Shown one piece after another: positions 9,501-17,277 of a DNA stretch of 26,315 bases (position 1 is the stretch's first letter; each line of letters opens with the position of its first letter). The stretch spans positions 1-26,315 of the IMG/VR virus record IMGVR_UViG_3300030107_001708; one strand, given 5' to 3'. The notes under the pieces were generated by a model, which was not told the DNA's origin, did no database searches, and was given only the letters and a program-made list of their open reading frames with translations. Origin of the DNA: a virus. The position numbers were made by a program, and so were the translations under genes.

Positions 9501-12500
9501 ACGAGCCAAGGCTTTCTATTGATGCAACAGTTCACCCTGACAGGGTAGATGCCTTTGAGCAGGCAGTGGCAAGGATAGTGGATACTGATTTGAATCACGA
9601 TTCCTACCTTATGTACCGCAAGCCTAACCCACAAGAGTTAGCCCTACTTAGAAGCAAAGCTCCCGGAACTACCATTACTGATTTAGCAGCAGGAGCAGGC
9701 GGACCCATTACGTATGGTCCGATAGCGGATACAGATGAATTCCTTGAGCCATCAGTAACCTTTAGGTTTGATGGAACACCCTTAAACGAAACAGAAAAAG
9801 CTTATATTGTTGATGCAGCTATTCGTAACGGTGTTAATGGTGTACGAGTAGCTGATGATGGATTGTCAGTAGAATTTTTGCATGTATCAGGAATGGATGG
9901 CTCGGCATCATTGGGCATAGGCGAAGATGATTACTCAGAGATATACGAATGGGCAATGCGTCTAAGGACCATGCTAGGAGATGAAAATGTTAACCTCGCA
10001 AGACTTTCAACAAATTATGAGACAGGTACTGTCGTCACAAGGTTTCGTGGAGAATCCGCCCCTAAGGGAAGAGGAACCCTCAGAGAGCAACGAGTTAAAG
10101 GTGCAGGCGTTGACGATACCGGCAAGGCAATTACGTTCAGTGAAAAAGGACTTGCCGCAGAATCAAACAGGCGCACCGCAGAATGGCTTAGATGGTCAGA
10201 CCAAGGCTCAAACTACCTCGATGACGGACGACCCCTTAAGCCAGTTGGAGGCGGAGCTACCGCCACAACTACCCCAACAGTTACAGGATTCGCCAGACTT
10301 CCTCTAATGGCTAGAGCCCTCGCAAGACCTTTGGAGGAAATTCATGACAATTACTTTGGGTTGAAATGGATGGACCGTAAATACCAGTCGATGCTTCAGA
10401 GTGAACTAGGCAGAAAACTTGACCTTTTTGATTACGACAAGGCTGGAGTAGTAGATTTGGCTAATCTTTTGACTCGTGCCCCACGAGCGGCGCAGGCTGG
10501 CATTGGTCGATACAAGGCTTTCATGTCGGATATAAAGGCGATACAAAAGACATCTTCTATTTCAGATGTAGAAAAATTTATTAAACTTCGTCGTATCCTT
10601 GAGGTTACCCAGTTAGACCGTATGCAGGGCAAAGATGTAGTGTACAACATTTCAGAGGCCGGTCAGCCGCCTGTGCTTGTACGAACAGCAGAAAATGCAG
10701 AAGAACAAATAGCATTACTGAAAACGAATATGGGTGATGTTGCTTTCAAAGAAGCAGAGGACATCGCTGATATGCTCAACGATTTGTACAGAGATGAGAG
10801 AAGAAGGCTTTTCGAGAATGGCTGGATAAACAAAGAAGCTTATGATTTATGGGAAGAAAAGCATCCTAACTATAGCCCGTTTGATTTTGTTGACGAGACA
10901 GCAAAGAAAGGCGGTATAGGTAAAGGTGACCTGTGGACACAGATACAGGATTCAGGGATAAGGGAGCTAGGTGGAGGAACAGTAAACGCTATCAAGCAGC
11001 CTATACGTGAAGTATTGCCGCATCAGATGGTAAAGAATGAACTCCGTATACGCGGCAACGAGCTAGTTGGTGCTGCTATGAAGCAGAGCAAATACTTGGA
11101 CCCAGATTCAATAGAACTCATTAAAGGAGTTGACCCAGTAACAGGTGAGGCTATAAGTAAAAATGTGGATGTTGATAAATTTTCAACACTGACATTGTGG
11201 GAAAACGGAGTAAAGAACACTTACCGAGTACCAAAAACAATGCAGGTAGAACTTACTTTCCTTAATGATATGGCCATTAAAGATATGGGCAGGATTTACA
11301 ATATACTTGCAGGTCTTGGGCGAAAGGCATCCACGTTTAGGCGTCAGTCAATAACTCGGTACAGCATGCCAATATCAGCAGGAATATTTGTTGGTGATAT
11401 AGCTCAGGCATTTATTAAGCGAAGAGTAAATCCATTTGAAACTATTTTAGGGCAGATGCTCAGAAGGGCTGAGTCCAGCGAGGGGCAATGGTACTCTTCT
11501 TTTATTGCGAACCCTGCGAAAATTGCGCGAATGGGATTGAACGTACCTATACAAATCGCAAATGTTGTTCCGGGTGTGAACTGGCAAACCATCGGTGGTG
11601 GAGGCGCAGCCTCTGACCGACTAGTAGAAAATATTATGCGTATGGGCGGTGGTAGGCAGGGCAGATGGTACGGCCTTGATGTAGAGATTGGAGATGTTGC
11701 TTCGGAGTTCACTGAAGCGCAGCGAAAACAGATGGAAGATTATGTCAAACGTGAGGGCGGAATTGTCATTACGAATGAAAAACAATCCAACAATCTCTAC
11801 ATGAGAGCAGCGAAAGCCGCGTGGGAATCTAAGGTTAGGAGACTTGCCACATCCCCCGGTAAAGGATATATGAAACTGGCAGGTGGTTTTTCAGACTGGT
11901 CAGAGAATGCATCACGAAAGGCTTTCATACGCAAACAATTAGACCAACAGTTTCCGGGTTGGGAGAAATCTATTGCAGCGAACAGAAGGAACGCAGAAGA
12001 ACTTATTAACCAGCAGTCCGTGCTTCAAATAGTTGAGGACGCATCGAAGCTTACTCTCGATTTTACTCGTGGCGGCAGGAGTATAAAGGTAGCCAATAGA
12101 TATATTCCATTTCTTAATGCCATGATGGAAAGCATAAAAGACCCTGTAAGAGCTATGTTTACTGACCCTAGAGGAAAAGCCGACGCATGGAGAGGATTAG
12201 GGCTAGTTGCATTAGGACAGGTAGCACTAACTATTCATAACATGGATATACCGGGATACTGGGATAGGACAGAGCAGTCTAGGCACAGTGGTGTGAGCAT
12301 ACAGTTACCACAGGATGAGGATGATGTTGATGCGAGCGGAAGACCTCGTCCAAAGTTTATGGCAATAATCCCTAACCTTTGGACATGGGGTGTGTTTACA
12401 GGGACAGTCACGGCATTGGTCGAGAACCTAGCCCTAGAAAACCCGAAAGCATTTAAAGAATTAAAAGCTGGTATGTTCGATAATATGTGGGACGTAGTAG

Positions 12501-14065
12501 AAGATATACCTTCGGCTGCATTTAATGCCCTTAAGACACGGGTATCTTCAGGTGAGCTTGTACCTACTCAGCAATGGAAGAGTACATTTACGCCTGCTCT
12601 TGTAGGAACAGGAATGCAGCTTTACCAAGGGGTAAACTGGTTTACTGGAGAGGAAATAGTTCCTCCTGCACTAGAAGGGTTACCTGAAGAAGAGCAGTAC
12701 ACTGCACGCACCTCACGGTTAATACATGGTACAGCGAATCTTTTTAATCTAAATCCGAGCCTTGCTGATTTTGCTATACGAGACCAAGGCGGTGCTGCCG
12801 TAGGAGATGTCCTTGGCATGACTGATACTTTCCTTCAGTCTATTCTCCCGGAGTACTCCGATGAAACCGAGAAGCTCCTTGAGCAATATGAGGCGTTGGA
12901 AAAATCAAAAAATCCAATGGGAGTAAGGGCTGCAAAAAGAAACTTTATAGCACAGCTTTCTAATGAGCAGCGAGAGCGTTTGCAATTTAGGCTTGATGAG
13001 CCTGACGGAGTGCGAGCGATTCCTATATTCGGAAAAGCGATACAGAAGTTTTACCCAAGAACTGGTGGCGGATTGTATGAGCGTGGATTACAGGTAGGTG
13101 AAGAGGAGTTTGGAATAGATGAAGAGCAGACTCGTAAAGTCTCTAAATTACTATCGACAGATTCCACACTTAAACACAACGATTACAGAAAATTAGAAGA
13201 TGAGTTCACGCAAGGAAAGCTTACCCCGAAGCAGCTTAGAAAAGGCAAGGATGCAATCGATGATATATATAGTAACAAGAGAGCTACCTATGAAGAAGAG
13301 AACCCACTGGCGGGACAGTTCCTGAAAGGTCTAGACGAGAACATTATGTTCGATGAATTGACAGAAACTGGCGGTGGATTGGCAGATGATTTAAGAACAC
13401 AAGCAGAGAAGTCAGTAAGTGAAATTTACGCTATCCCAGTAGAAATGGAATTTGGTCCTAACTATGACGCCGAGAAAGGGGAGGTAGTAGAAGATTCCTA
13501 TGCATATGCAAAATTCTTTAATGACCGTCAAGATAAGCTGGATGAAATAGAAAGAAAGTATGGGTCTGAATACCTTGAGACAGTAGAGCAAATTATGAGT
13601 GCTGGATTGCGTGGACCTATCGCGGAACTTGACAAAGACCGAAAGTCATTACGTGAATACTGGAATGCTGGGCAGGACGATTTCCTGACATGGGCTACTG
13701 AAGATTGGTCAATCGGTAAACAGAGGCCTGATGATGTACGAGACTTTATGGAATCTGATTCTGATAGGAGAGATTACCTTATGAACCAAGGTGGTACTAC
13801 AGAAGACCAAGCGTTCTATACTCGGCTTCGTGAGCAGCATTCCCTATCTAAAAATAGACGTAGTGGTGAAATAAACAGGCAAAGGCAAAGAGTGCTAAAA
13901 CAACCCAATCAGGTTGGAGAGGCGATTCAGACTCTGTTACGATACTGGGGTTATGATGATGAGATAGAAGTCGATGAACAGGGTGGCAGGATATCAGTAA
14001 CCGAGCCTCGCGTGACTGAGGCTGAAGTGCAAATGGCAAGAAATATATTGAGGAATAGGAGTTAG
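6593..14065 (+). CDS. Giant 2490-residue virion-module protein with LPD38-like region
   Basis: One uninterrupted frame takes 28% of the window. The N-terminus (1-60) is Arg/Pro-rich, and around 237-270 is a helical stretch with a hydrophobic Gly/Ala segment. Roughly 950-1170 looks like alternating alpha/beta domains (for example HPDRVDAFEQAVARIV). From about 1570 to 1960 the pattern resembles LPD38: RQSITRYSMPISAGIFVGD, later SDWSENASRKAFIRK, then LTLDFTRGGRSI and RYIPFLNAMMES. The C-terminal ~430 residues are charged and helical. LPD38-type regions occur in very large polyvalent proteins of phages and conjugative elements that are thought to enter the recipient cell. With no tape measure in the window and a position between portal and scaffold, an ejected internal virion protein is my preferred role. 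I see no clear lysozyme, peptidase or polymerase motif. It carries one TTGACA-N6-TGTCAA site at 7647. Confidence 0.82.
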   Translation: MALSPEEWLRRRRGPMGRPRLPEPQVEPVPLPGPMGTRETRRGLPTLPEDAGMPQPTMRLPTGTVNIPRSFAEYRSNVGQNFAKRGSQVASGLGQVASGLQGMTGIPVAGYTDAVVPEDALALENERLVTSTLLDLLDPSTGFGRTGAASEEAGRDYKGFLTAGGEEVTKHGWSAGPPVARPGAPAGQVQFEEGYQYPVERFKETLDEWMEVYENTPGNFFQKNSAAYEDYKRKSGLPETYFFVMELLVEEGLLVGSFGAGAALRAGGKGLQKWSIKNAIGKDAIDVDKINRLPPAAQKLLNELANDTGSVLEVTGRGLEGPLRLENYLGEKLIGGTVAAFRGGQKAAEGRFDTQMSNDATTVDDFDIGIPTTANRGTEVEPGFNRFTYQEIAELPTSKYGEAHEQTAVRTFESSYDDLVAQLQSNAYPSEVRNLSPQEHLENLKSLNGLDADDATGSTIGFPDVLNDPMGYLDTATLHLLYKDPSRGVMTSYGATLNQIKDRLIDDGNSWMFGVARADLDGFRAYLASPPGAIQGFSSFVDNLIDDAASLAPDNWRTASDELAEAAGLSTEEINYRTWLQGMPETEPSLGGLYTEEIVEGRIPGLRDEVKVPQKWQSQVTASLPRSGRSVPVGSAVDEYDYTIPTKEGMESPPLGGVEYYGQRGADEIDDIRFDTSSGSLYAKLNVDKLKKNINISWFPRMNTDPGMLAGEAIEEQKEIFEFISDFLKENPGYSFAATATNIGQSQKALVRLLQEPWVQNDPSYPDLMEAIRAQGQTLDSLSRDIMSTGAFSDFYANVEKYLNYYGTGDPEVFEFVNALQQVLHYDGTVKRANIYTGSFGRKASGEQEFEILEGQGAVEGRIPTRKGEPTNITLRPGVELEGRPQAYEVSAEVPALALRRFQDGARTALQRVRNNLPGNKAQKQKLYDDTYTGVRSFVEYQLRNEGFTNATVKIVKNYVRNAELGVTVYEPRLSIDATVHPDRVDAFEQAVARIVDTDLNHDSYLMYRKPNPQELALLRSKAPGTTITDLAAGAGGPITYGPIADTDEFLEPSVTFRFDGTPLNETEKAYIVDAAIRNGVNGVRVADDGLSVEFLHVSGMDGSASLGIGEDDYSEIYEWAMRLRTMLGDENVNLARLSTNYETGTVVTRFRGESAPKGRGTLREQRVKGAGVDDTGKAITFSEKGLAAESNRRTAEWLRWSDQGSNYLDDGRPLKPVGGGATATTTPTVTGFARLPLMARALARPLEEIHDNYFGLKWMDRKYQSMLQSELGRKLDLFDYDKAGVVDLANLLTRAPRAAQAGIGRYKAFMSDIKAIQKTSSISDVEKFIKLRRILEVTQLDRMQGKDVVYNISEAGQPPVLVRTAENAEEQIALLKTNMGDVAFKEAEDIADMLNDLYRDERRRLFENGWINKEAYDLWEEKHPNYSPFDFVDETAKKGGIGKGDLWTQIQDSGIRELGGGTVNAIKQPIREVLPHQMVKNELRIRGNELVGAAMKQSKYLDPDSIELIKGVDPVTGEAISKNVDVDKFSTLTLWENGVKNTYRVPKTMQVELTFLNDMAIKDMGRIYNILAGLGRKASTFRRQSITRYSMPISAGIFVGDIAQAFIKRRVNPFETILGQMLRRAESSEGQWYSSFIANPAKIARMGLNVPIQIANVVPGVNWQTIGGGGAASDRLVENIMRMGGGRQGRWYGLDVEIGDVASEFTEAQRKQMEDYVKREGGIVITNEKQSNNLYMRAAKAAWESKVRRLATSPGKGYMKLAGGFSDWSENASRKAFIRKQLDQQFPGWEKSIAANRRNAEELINQQSVLQIVEDASKLTLDFTRGGRSIKVANRYIPFLNAMMESIKDPVRAMFTDPRGKADAWRGLGLVALGQVALTIHNMDIPGYWDRTEQSRHSGVSIQLPQDEDDVDASGRPRPKFMAIIPNLWTWGVFTGTVTALVENLALENPKAFKELKAGMFDNMWDVVEDIPSAAFNALKTRVSSGELVPTQQWKSTFTPALVGTGMQLYQGVNWFTGEEIVPPALEGLPEEEQYTARTSRLIHGTANLFNLNPSLADFAIRDQGGAAVGDVLGMTDTFLQSILPEYSDETEKLLEQYEALEKSKNPMGVRAAKRNFIAQLSNEQRERLQFRLDEPDGVRAIPIFGKAIQKFYPRTGGGLYERGLQVGEEEFGIDEEQTRKVSKLLSTDSTLKHNDYRKLEDEFTQGKLTPKQLRKGKDAIDDIYSNKRATYEEENPLAGQFLKGLDENIMFDELTETGGGLADDLRTQAEKSVSEIYAIPVEMEFGPNYDAEKGEVVEDSYAYAKFFNDRQDKLDEIERKYGSEYLETVEQIMSAGLRGPIAELDKDRKSLREYWNAGQDDFLTWATEDWSIGKQRPDDVRDFMESDSDRRDYLMNQGGTTEDQAFYTRLREQHSLSKNRRSGEINRQRQRVLKQPNQVGEAIQTLLRYWGYDDEIEVDEQGGRISVTEPRVTEAEVQMARNILRNRS
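7646..7665. repeat. Palindromic site copy 1, 7-bp arms
   Basis: TTTGACA-CGCAAA-TGTCAAA, perfect inverted repeat with seven-base arms. It is in the giant gene in the frame that reads Phe-Asp-Thr-Gln-Met-Ser-Asn. It shares the 12 fixed arm bases and an identical spacer with copy 3. It could be a protein-binding operator or an RNA hairpin. Confidence 0.75.
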
Positions 14066-14068
14066 AGT

Positions 14069-14842
14069 ATGGTAATGCAAGAGGAGAATCTGCAGCCGGA
14101 ACCGATTGAACAAGACACGGTAGTGGACTTGACACCGGAACCAGAACCAGAGGTAGCGGAAGGAGAGCAGCTTTCACTTGATGATGTTGCTCCTGTTGGT
14201 GAAACAGTAGTTGACACGCAATTGTCAACCCCTGAAGCTCCACCTGTTGAAGAGGCAAAGGCAGAAGTAAGTGCCGAGCAGGCAAAGGAAGAACGACAGA
14301 GACTGGCAGACCTAGAGGAACTAGGCCGCAGGAGAAGGGAAGAAGAAGAAACGCAACGCAAGCAGCAGTTACTGCAACGCGCAAGAACTAAAGAACAAAA
14401 CCTTTTAAATGACGGCTTTCTTCCTGAGCAGGCTAGAAGACAAGTTAATGAGATGGTTTCGTATGAGAATAAGATTCACGACGTTCAGCAGAAGTCTATG
14501 GAACTGTTACAATTTGCTGAAGGTCGTAACAATGCAGCACTTCACTTCGGTGTAAAGCATGGACTTATTCCTAAAGAAGTGGTAGATGATATAAACGTGT
14601 TGTTACGTTCTCAAAGTCCAGACGATATGGAGTTTGAGGCGAAGCGAATGTCTGAGTTACGTCAGACAAGGGCGGAGATAAGTCGATTGAAGCAAGGGCA
14701 GGTGAAGCCACAGACATTTGACAACAGTCAAGGTTCGGCAGAAGCTGTTAATAGTGATGATAGACTTATCGACGCATATCTTAACGGTGACCGTTCAGAG
14801 GCTGCGGTGCAGGCAGCAAAACGGCTTACTTTTGGTAGCTAA
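14069..14842 (+). CDS. Putative capsid scaffolding protein (257 aa)
   Basis: The position directly before the major capsid gene, the size and the composition fit a scaffold, which templates procapsid assembly and leaves or is digested before DNA fills the head. Residues 1-65 are acidic and Pro/Glu-rich (PEPEPEVAEG). Residues ~70-150 are a charged Arg/Glu/Gln coiled coil (RRREEEETQRKQQLLQRA), and a basic-flanked helix with KRMSELRQTRAEISRLKQ lies near 205. The C-terminal ATEA-like stretch ends in AAVQAAKRLTFGS. I see no fused protease. The start is ATG at 14069 after TAGGAG at 14056-14061; a second in-frame ATG at 14075 is possible. Copy 2 of the palindromic site lies inside it. A minor head protein is the alternative. 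Confidence 0.68.
   Translation: MVMQEENLQPEPIEQDTVVDLTPEPEPEVAEGEQLSLDDVAPVGETVVDTQLSTPEAPPVEEAKAEVSAEQAKEERQRLADLEELGRRRREEEETQRKQQLLQRARTKEQNLLNDGFLPEQARRQVNEMVSYENKIHDVQQKSMELLQFAEGRNNAALHFGVKHGLIPKEVVDDINVLLRSQSPDDMEFEAKRMSELRQTRAEISRLKQGQVKPQTFDNSQGSAEAVNSDDRLIDAYLNGDRSEAAVQAAKRLTFGS
14210..14229. repeat. Palindromic site copy 2, 7-bp arms
   Basis: GTTGACA-CGCAAT-TGTCAAC, perfect inverted repeat with seven-base arms, inside the scaffold gene. The outermost arm base differs from copy 1 (G/C instead of T/A) but changes on both sides, keeping the palindrome. It reads Val-Asp-Thr-Gln-Leu-Ser-Thr. Confidence 0.75.
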
Positions 14843-14848
14843 AGGAGG
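14841..14848 (+). promoter_or_regulatory. Consensus SD of the major capsid gene (AAAGGAGG)
   Basis: AAAGGAGG ends five bases before the capsid ATG at 14854 and starts within the upstream TAA region. It is the strongest ribosome-binding site in the window, matching the need for hundreds of capsid copies. Confidence 0.8.
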
Positions 14849-14853
14849 CTCCT

Positions 14854-15714
14854 ATGGCACAGACAGCCACGACTGGTAATTTAGAGAATGCACAGAAGAT
14901 TATTATAGCAACGTCTCGTTACACCGAGGAACACAATGCTCCTGCGATGAACTTGATTGAGCAATTCAACCTTCCGAGCGGAAGCAAACAAGTGACCGTT
15001 CCTAAGGTTGGACAGATGTCAATGAGTGACCTTGCCGATGGCATCGACATCGTTGACGAAGAGGACATTGGAATGACAACGGTAGACCTCACTGCATCTG
15101 AGGTTGGAGCCAAGATAATCATTACCGATAAACTCTCCCGACAGAGTGCCGAGAACGTATTCAGCATTATCGGACGACAGCTTGGTGACGGCATGGCACG
15201 AAAGAAAGATGAAGACGTAGTAGCTCTTTACTCTGGATTCGGTACTGACATTGGGGCTGCCGGACGCAGTATGACGCTAGCAAATGTTGCTGCCAGTATT
15301 GCATATGCCAAAGGTAACAAGTTTGGTTCTCAGGTGTACATCAACCACCACCCATTCGCAGTATTTGATGTAGCAAACACCGCAGTAACAGCATCTACTA
15401 CCTACCCTGTACCACAGGGATGGACAGCAGACTTGCTTGGTAACTTCTTCAGTGGCCTTCGCCCAATCAACGGTGTTCCAATCTTTGAAGATGGGAACAT
15501 AACCATTGATGCAAGCGATGACGCTGTTGGCGTTATTGCTGACAAGACTGCCTTGGCAGTACTCAAGAGCGTAGACACCCGAACTGAGCGACAACGTGAC
15601 GCTTCTCTCCGTGCAACGGAAGTAGTTATCACGGCTGACTACGGTGTATTCGAGCTTGATGACAGCAAAGGTGCAGCATTTACATTAGACGCTGGTACAC
15701 CTGCCACCTCATAG
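14854..15714 (+). CDS. Major capsid protein (HK97-fold type)
   Basis: Builds the icosahedral shell. The 286-residue length, position after the scaffold-like gene, strong SD and sequence pattern agree. There is an N-terminal arm with ATSRYTEEHNAPAMNLIEQF, then an E-loop-like strand region with VTVPKVGQM and an Ile/Asp-rich segment. The helix SAENVFSIIGRQLGDGMARKKDEDVVALYSGF is typical of the spine/A-domain region. Later come VYINHHPFAVFDV, GLRPINGVPIFEDGNI and a C-terminal ERQRDASLRATEVVITADYGVFELDD, where the newly made protein contacts its neighbours. No protease cleavage site or crosslinking residue can be assigned by eye. Fold assignment is by pattern memory; the capsid role is well supported by context. 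Confidence 0.88.
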   Translation: MAQTATTGNLENAQKIIIATSRYTEEHNAPAMNLIEQFNLPSGSKQVTVPKVGQMSMSDLADGIDIVDEEDIGMTTVDLTASEVGAKIIITDKLSRQSAENVFSIIGRQLGDGMARKKDEDVVALYSGFGTDIGAAGRSMTLANVAASIAYAKGNKFGSQVYINHHPFAVFDVANTAVTASTTYPVPQGWTADLLGNFFSGLRPINGVPIFEDGNITIDASDDAVGVIADKTALAVLKSVDTRTERQRDASLRATEVVITADYGVFELDDSKGAAFTLDAGTPATS

Positions 15715-15717
15715 GAG
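15712..15717 (+). promoter_or_regulatory. Stop codon fused to SD (TAGGAG)
   Basis: The TAG stop of the capsid gene overlaps AGGAG serving the ATG at 15724. Confidence 0.6.
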
Positions 15718-15723
15718 AGATAA

Positions 15724-16059
15724 ATGGCTATAGGAACTAAGGAGCGAACCGAATTGAGAGACAAGTTAGTATCTCAAGGGTACGACTGGAATTACATAGA
15801 TGAATGGCAACCAAAGGTAACACTGTACAGGCATTGCCCGGTATATTCTCCATCAGGAGCGGAGGCTAGTCCGAGAGGAACAGCTATTAAAAATCTACCG
15901 GGCCATCCTGACTATGTTCATAAAAAAGGTAGAATAGGGCTGTTCACATGGCCGCCAAGTGATACGTGTACGTGTCGCTGGTGTGTTGAAGAAAGTAAAG
16001 CATCTTCCAAAAAAGATAGCGGAAGCGTTGTCGAAAAGGTAGATGAGATACCTAGCTAG
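15724..16059 (+). CDS. Small Cys/His-rich protein next to the capsid gene (111 aa)
   Basis: Unrecognised small protein. Cys82-x-Cys84-x2-Cys87 (CTCRWC), with Cys38, His61 and His66 available, could hold a zinc ion. The central LPGHPDYVHKKGRIGLF block has the look of a conserved core, and the last ~25 residues are a charged, Ser/Lys-rich disordered tail. It sits between the capsid and decoration genes, so a capsid-associated or assembly role is likely, though not shown. The SD overlaps the capsid stop. The stop lies in a perfect 10-base palindrome, CCTAGCTAGG, at 16051-16060, and is followed by the longest gap in the window. Confidence 0.78.
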   Translation: MAIGTKERTELRDKLVSQGYDWNYIDEWQPKVTLYRHCPVYSPSGAEASPRGTAIKNLPGHPDYVHKKGRIGLFTWPPSDTCTCRWCVEESKASSKKDSGSVVEKVDEIPS

Positions 16060-16136
16060 GTGTAAAGATTGGCCGTGCCTAGCGATAAATTAATAACGGC
16101 TGGTCGCAGGGCTTGACCCTGTAGAAAGGAGACATC
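16060..16136 (+). promoter_or_regulatory. 77-base structured intergenic leader before the decoration-like gene
   Basis: Two adjacent hairpins can be drawn. ATTGGCCGT (16068-16076) pairs with ACGGCTGGT (16096-16104), nine pairs including three G-U, around a 19-base A/T-rich loop. CAGGG (16107-16111) pairs with CCCTG (16117-16121) around CTTGA. AAAGGAG follows at 16125-16131, before the ATG at 16137. There is no T-run, so it is not a classical intrinsic terminator. It may be an RNA processing site, mRNA stabiliser or translational control leader. No convincing -35/-10 pair is visible. The structure is from manual pairing only. Confidence 0.45.
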
Positions 16137-16877
16137 ATGTCTTTCGGAGCGATACAAAGTGGAAAGTATGGGTTTGAAAAACAAACTCATAACAAACAGA
16201 GAGCTACACTCGGAGCGACTATGGCTCTTCCTGATGGAAGAGTATTTCGTTATGTAGCAAATGGTGGCACAGCCATTGGTGAGGGACTTGTTGTTGCATC
16301 AGAAGCACCAGCAGGAAACCACGATGACGACTTGGTTGTAGCTGTATCCGGTGCTGTTGGTGGCAAGACCATTAGCATCACCTTAGGTGGTACTGCTGCT
16401 GCTAAGAATCTTTACGCAGAGGGTTTCATTCGACCAAATCTTCCTTCTACAACTCCTCATGAGATGTACAAGATAAAGAGCCACCCGGCTATTGGAAGCA
16501 GTAGCACAGGCGTATTCACCATTGATGAGCCAGATGGGTTCCAGACTGCTATTACAGCAGGCACGGACAGTGTTGGTCTTATCAAGAGCCCATATGCAGA
16601 CATTGTTGTTGCACCAGCAGCAGTCGCAGGACGATTTGTTGGCGTAACTTGTGCTGACCTTGAAGCCGACTACTACGGTTGGGTTCAGGTAGCAGGACTA
16701 GCCAATGCAAAGATGGATGGAACTCCAGCCATTGGTACATTGGTAGGTGCTAGCTCCAACCACGCAGGTCAATTACTTGCTATTGGTGCTGACACTACTC
16801 CTGCACTAGCAAGAGTCCACGGTATAGCAGCAGTAGACAATGAGTTTAGCTCAGTATTCTTGATGAACCTCTTTTAA
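16137..16877 (+). CDS. Head decoration-like / capsid-associated protein (246 aa)
   Basis: Beta-rich protein two genes after the capsid gene. The pattern MALPDGRVFRYVANGGTAIGEGLVVASEA, then TAAAKNLYAEGFI, a MYKIKSHPAIGSS stretch, DSVGLIKSPYADIVV and ADYYGWVQVAGLA is one I associate with conserved phage head proteins that decorate or stabilise the shell. It is small-residue-rich (Ala, Gly, Thr), with no membrane segment or signal peptide. It has its own good SD and a structured leader, which suggests high or separately tuned expression. The decoration role is an inference from position and pattern; a second structural head protein remains possible. Confidence 0.7.
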   Translation: MSFGAIQSGKYGFEKQTHNKQRATLGATMALPDGRVFRYVANGGTAIGEGLVVASEAPAGNHDDDLVVAVSGAVGGKTISITLGGTAAAKNLYAEGFIRPNLPSTTPHEMYKIKSHPAIGSSSTGVFTIDEPDGFQTAITAGTDSVGLIKSPYADIVVAPAAVAGRFVGVTCADLEADYYGWVQVAGLANAKMDGTPAIGTLVGASSNHAGQLLAIGADTTPALARVHGIAAVDNEFSSVFLMNLF

Positions 16878-16901
16878 TAAGAGTCGTCACAAGGTAGGAA
16901 T

Positions 16902-17276
16902 ATGACAACAGATTTATGGATACCGTCAGGGGCTACCTATCAAGGGGTGGCCCCTGCAGGAAAAAACGCGGAAACAGGCGAAGCGGTAGTAGTTCATCAA
17001 CTCAAGGTAGTCTTTACAGATATCTGGGGTGTGGAACATAAGCAGATAATCAGGGTACTTGCTGATGCAGACACCAGTCAGGCTCACATAGACGAGATGT
17101 TTGGTAATGCAACAGAGAGGTGGCTTGAGGAAGCAAAGATAAAGTACAACCGCAGACCTGCTACTGCTGAGGAAAAGAAGGAAGCTGGTAAAGCACTGAA
17201 CGAAATCCTGAAGCATAGAATATTGCGTAAGGAAAGTACTACAGGGAAAATATACTTCAAAGGAACGAGGAGATAG
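16902..17276 (+). CDS. Conserved-looking small protein of unknown role (124 aa)
   Basis: No family recognised. The first half is beta-like (HQLKVVFTDIWGVEHKQIIRVLA) and the second half helical and charged (TERWLEEAKIKYNRRPATAEEKKEAGKALNEILKHRI), ending in a basic FKGTRR tail. The upstream gap of 24 bases holds AAGGTAGGA as a weak SD. Its 3' end contains AGGAG (17268-17272), which serves the next mini-gene. It sits between the decoration-like gene and the mini-gene cluster, so a head-completion role is possible but unproven. Confidence 0.72.
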   Translation: MTTDLWIPSGATYQGVAPAGKNAETGEAVVVHQLKVVFTDIWGVEHKQIIRVLADADTSQAHIDEMFGNATERWLEEAKIKYNRRPATAEEKKEAGKALNEILKHRILRKESTTGKIYFKGTRR

Positions 17277-17277
17277 G

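Noticed and set aside
9981-10307. 108-residue + strand frame inside the giant gene
   Set aside because: An alternative frame wholly within a long continuous coding frame; no SD and biased product.
13848-14384. 178-residue minus-strand frame over the giant/scaffold junction
   Set aside because: Leu/Pro/Ser-rich complement of acidic coiled-coil codons, spans two clear + strand genes and lacks an SD.
14718-14731. TTGAC-AACA-GTCAA, a possible fifth palindromic site
   Set aside because: The half-sites are four bases closer than in the four exact copies and the spacer differs; it could be a weak variant but is not counted.
16107-16121. CAGGG-CTTGA-CCCTG as an intrinsic terminator
   Set aside because: No T-run follows and the stem is only five pairs; it is better described as part of a leader.
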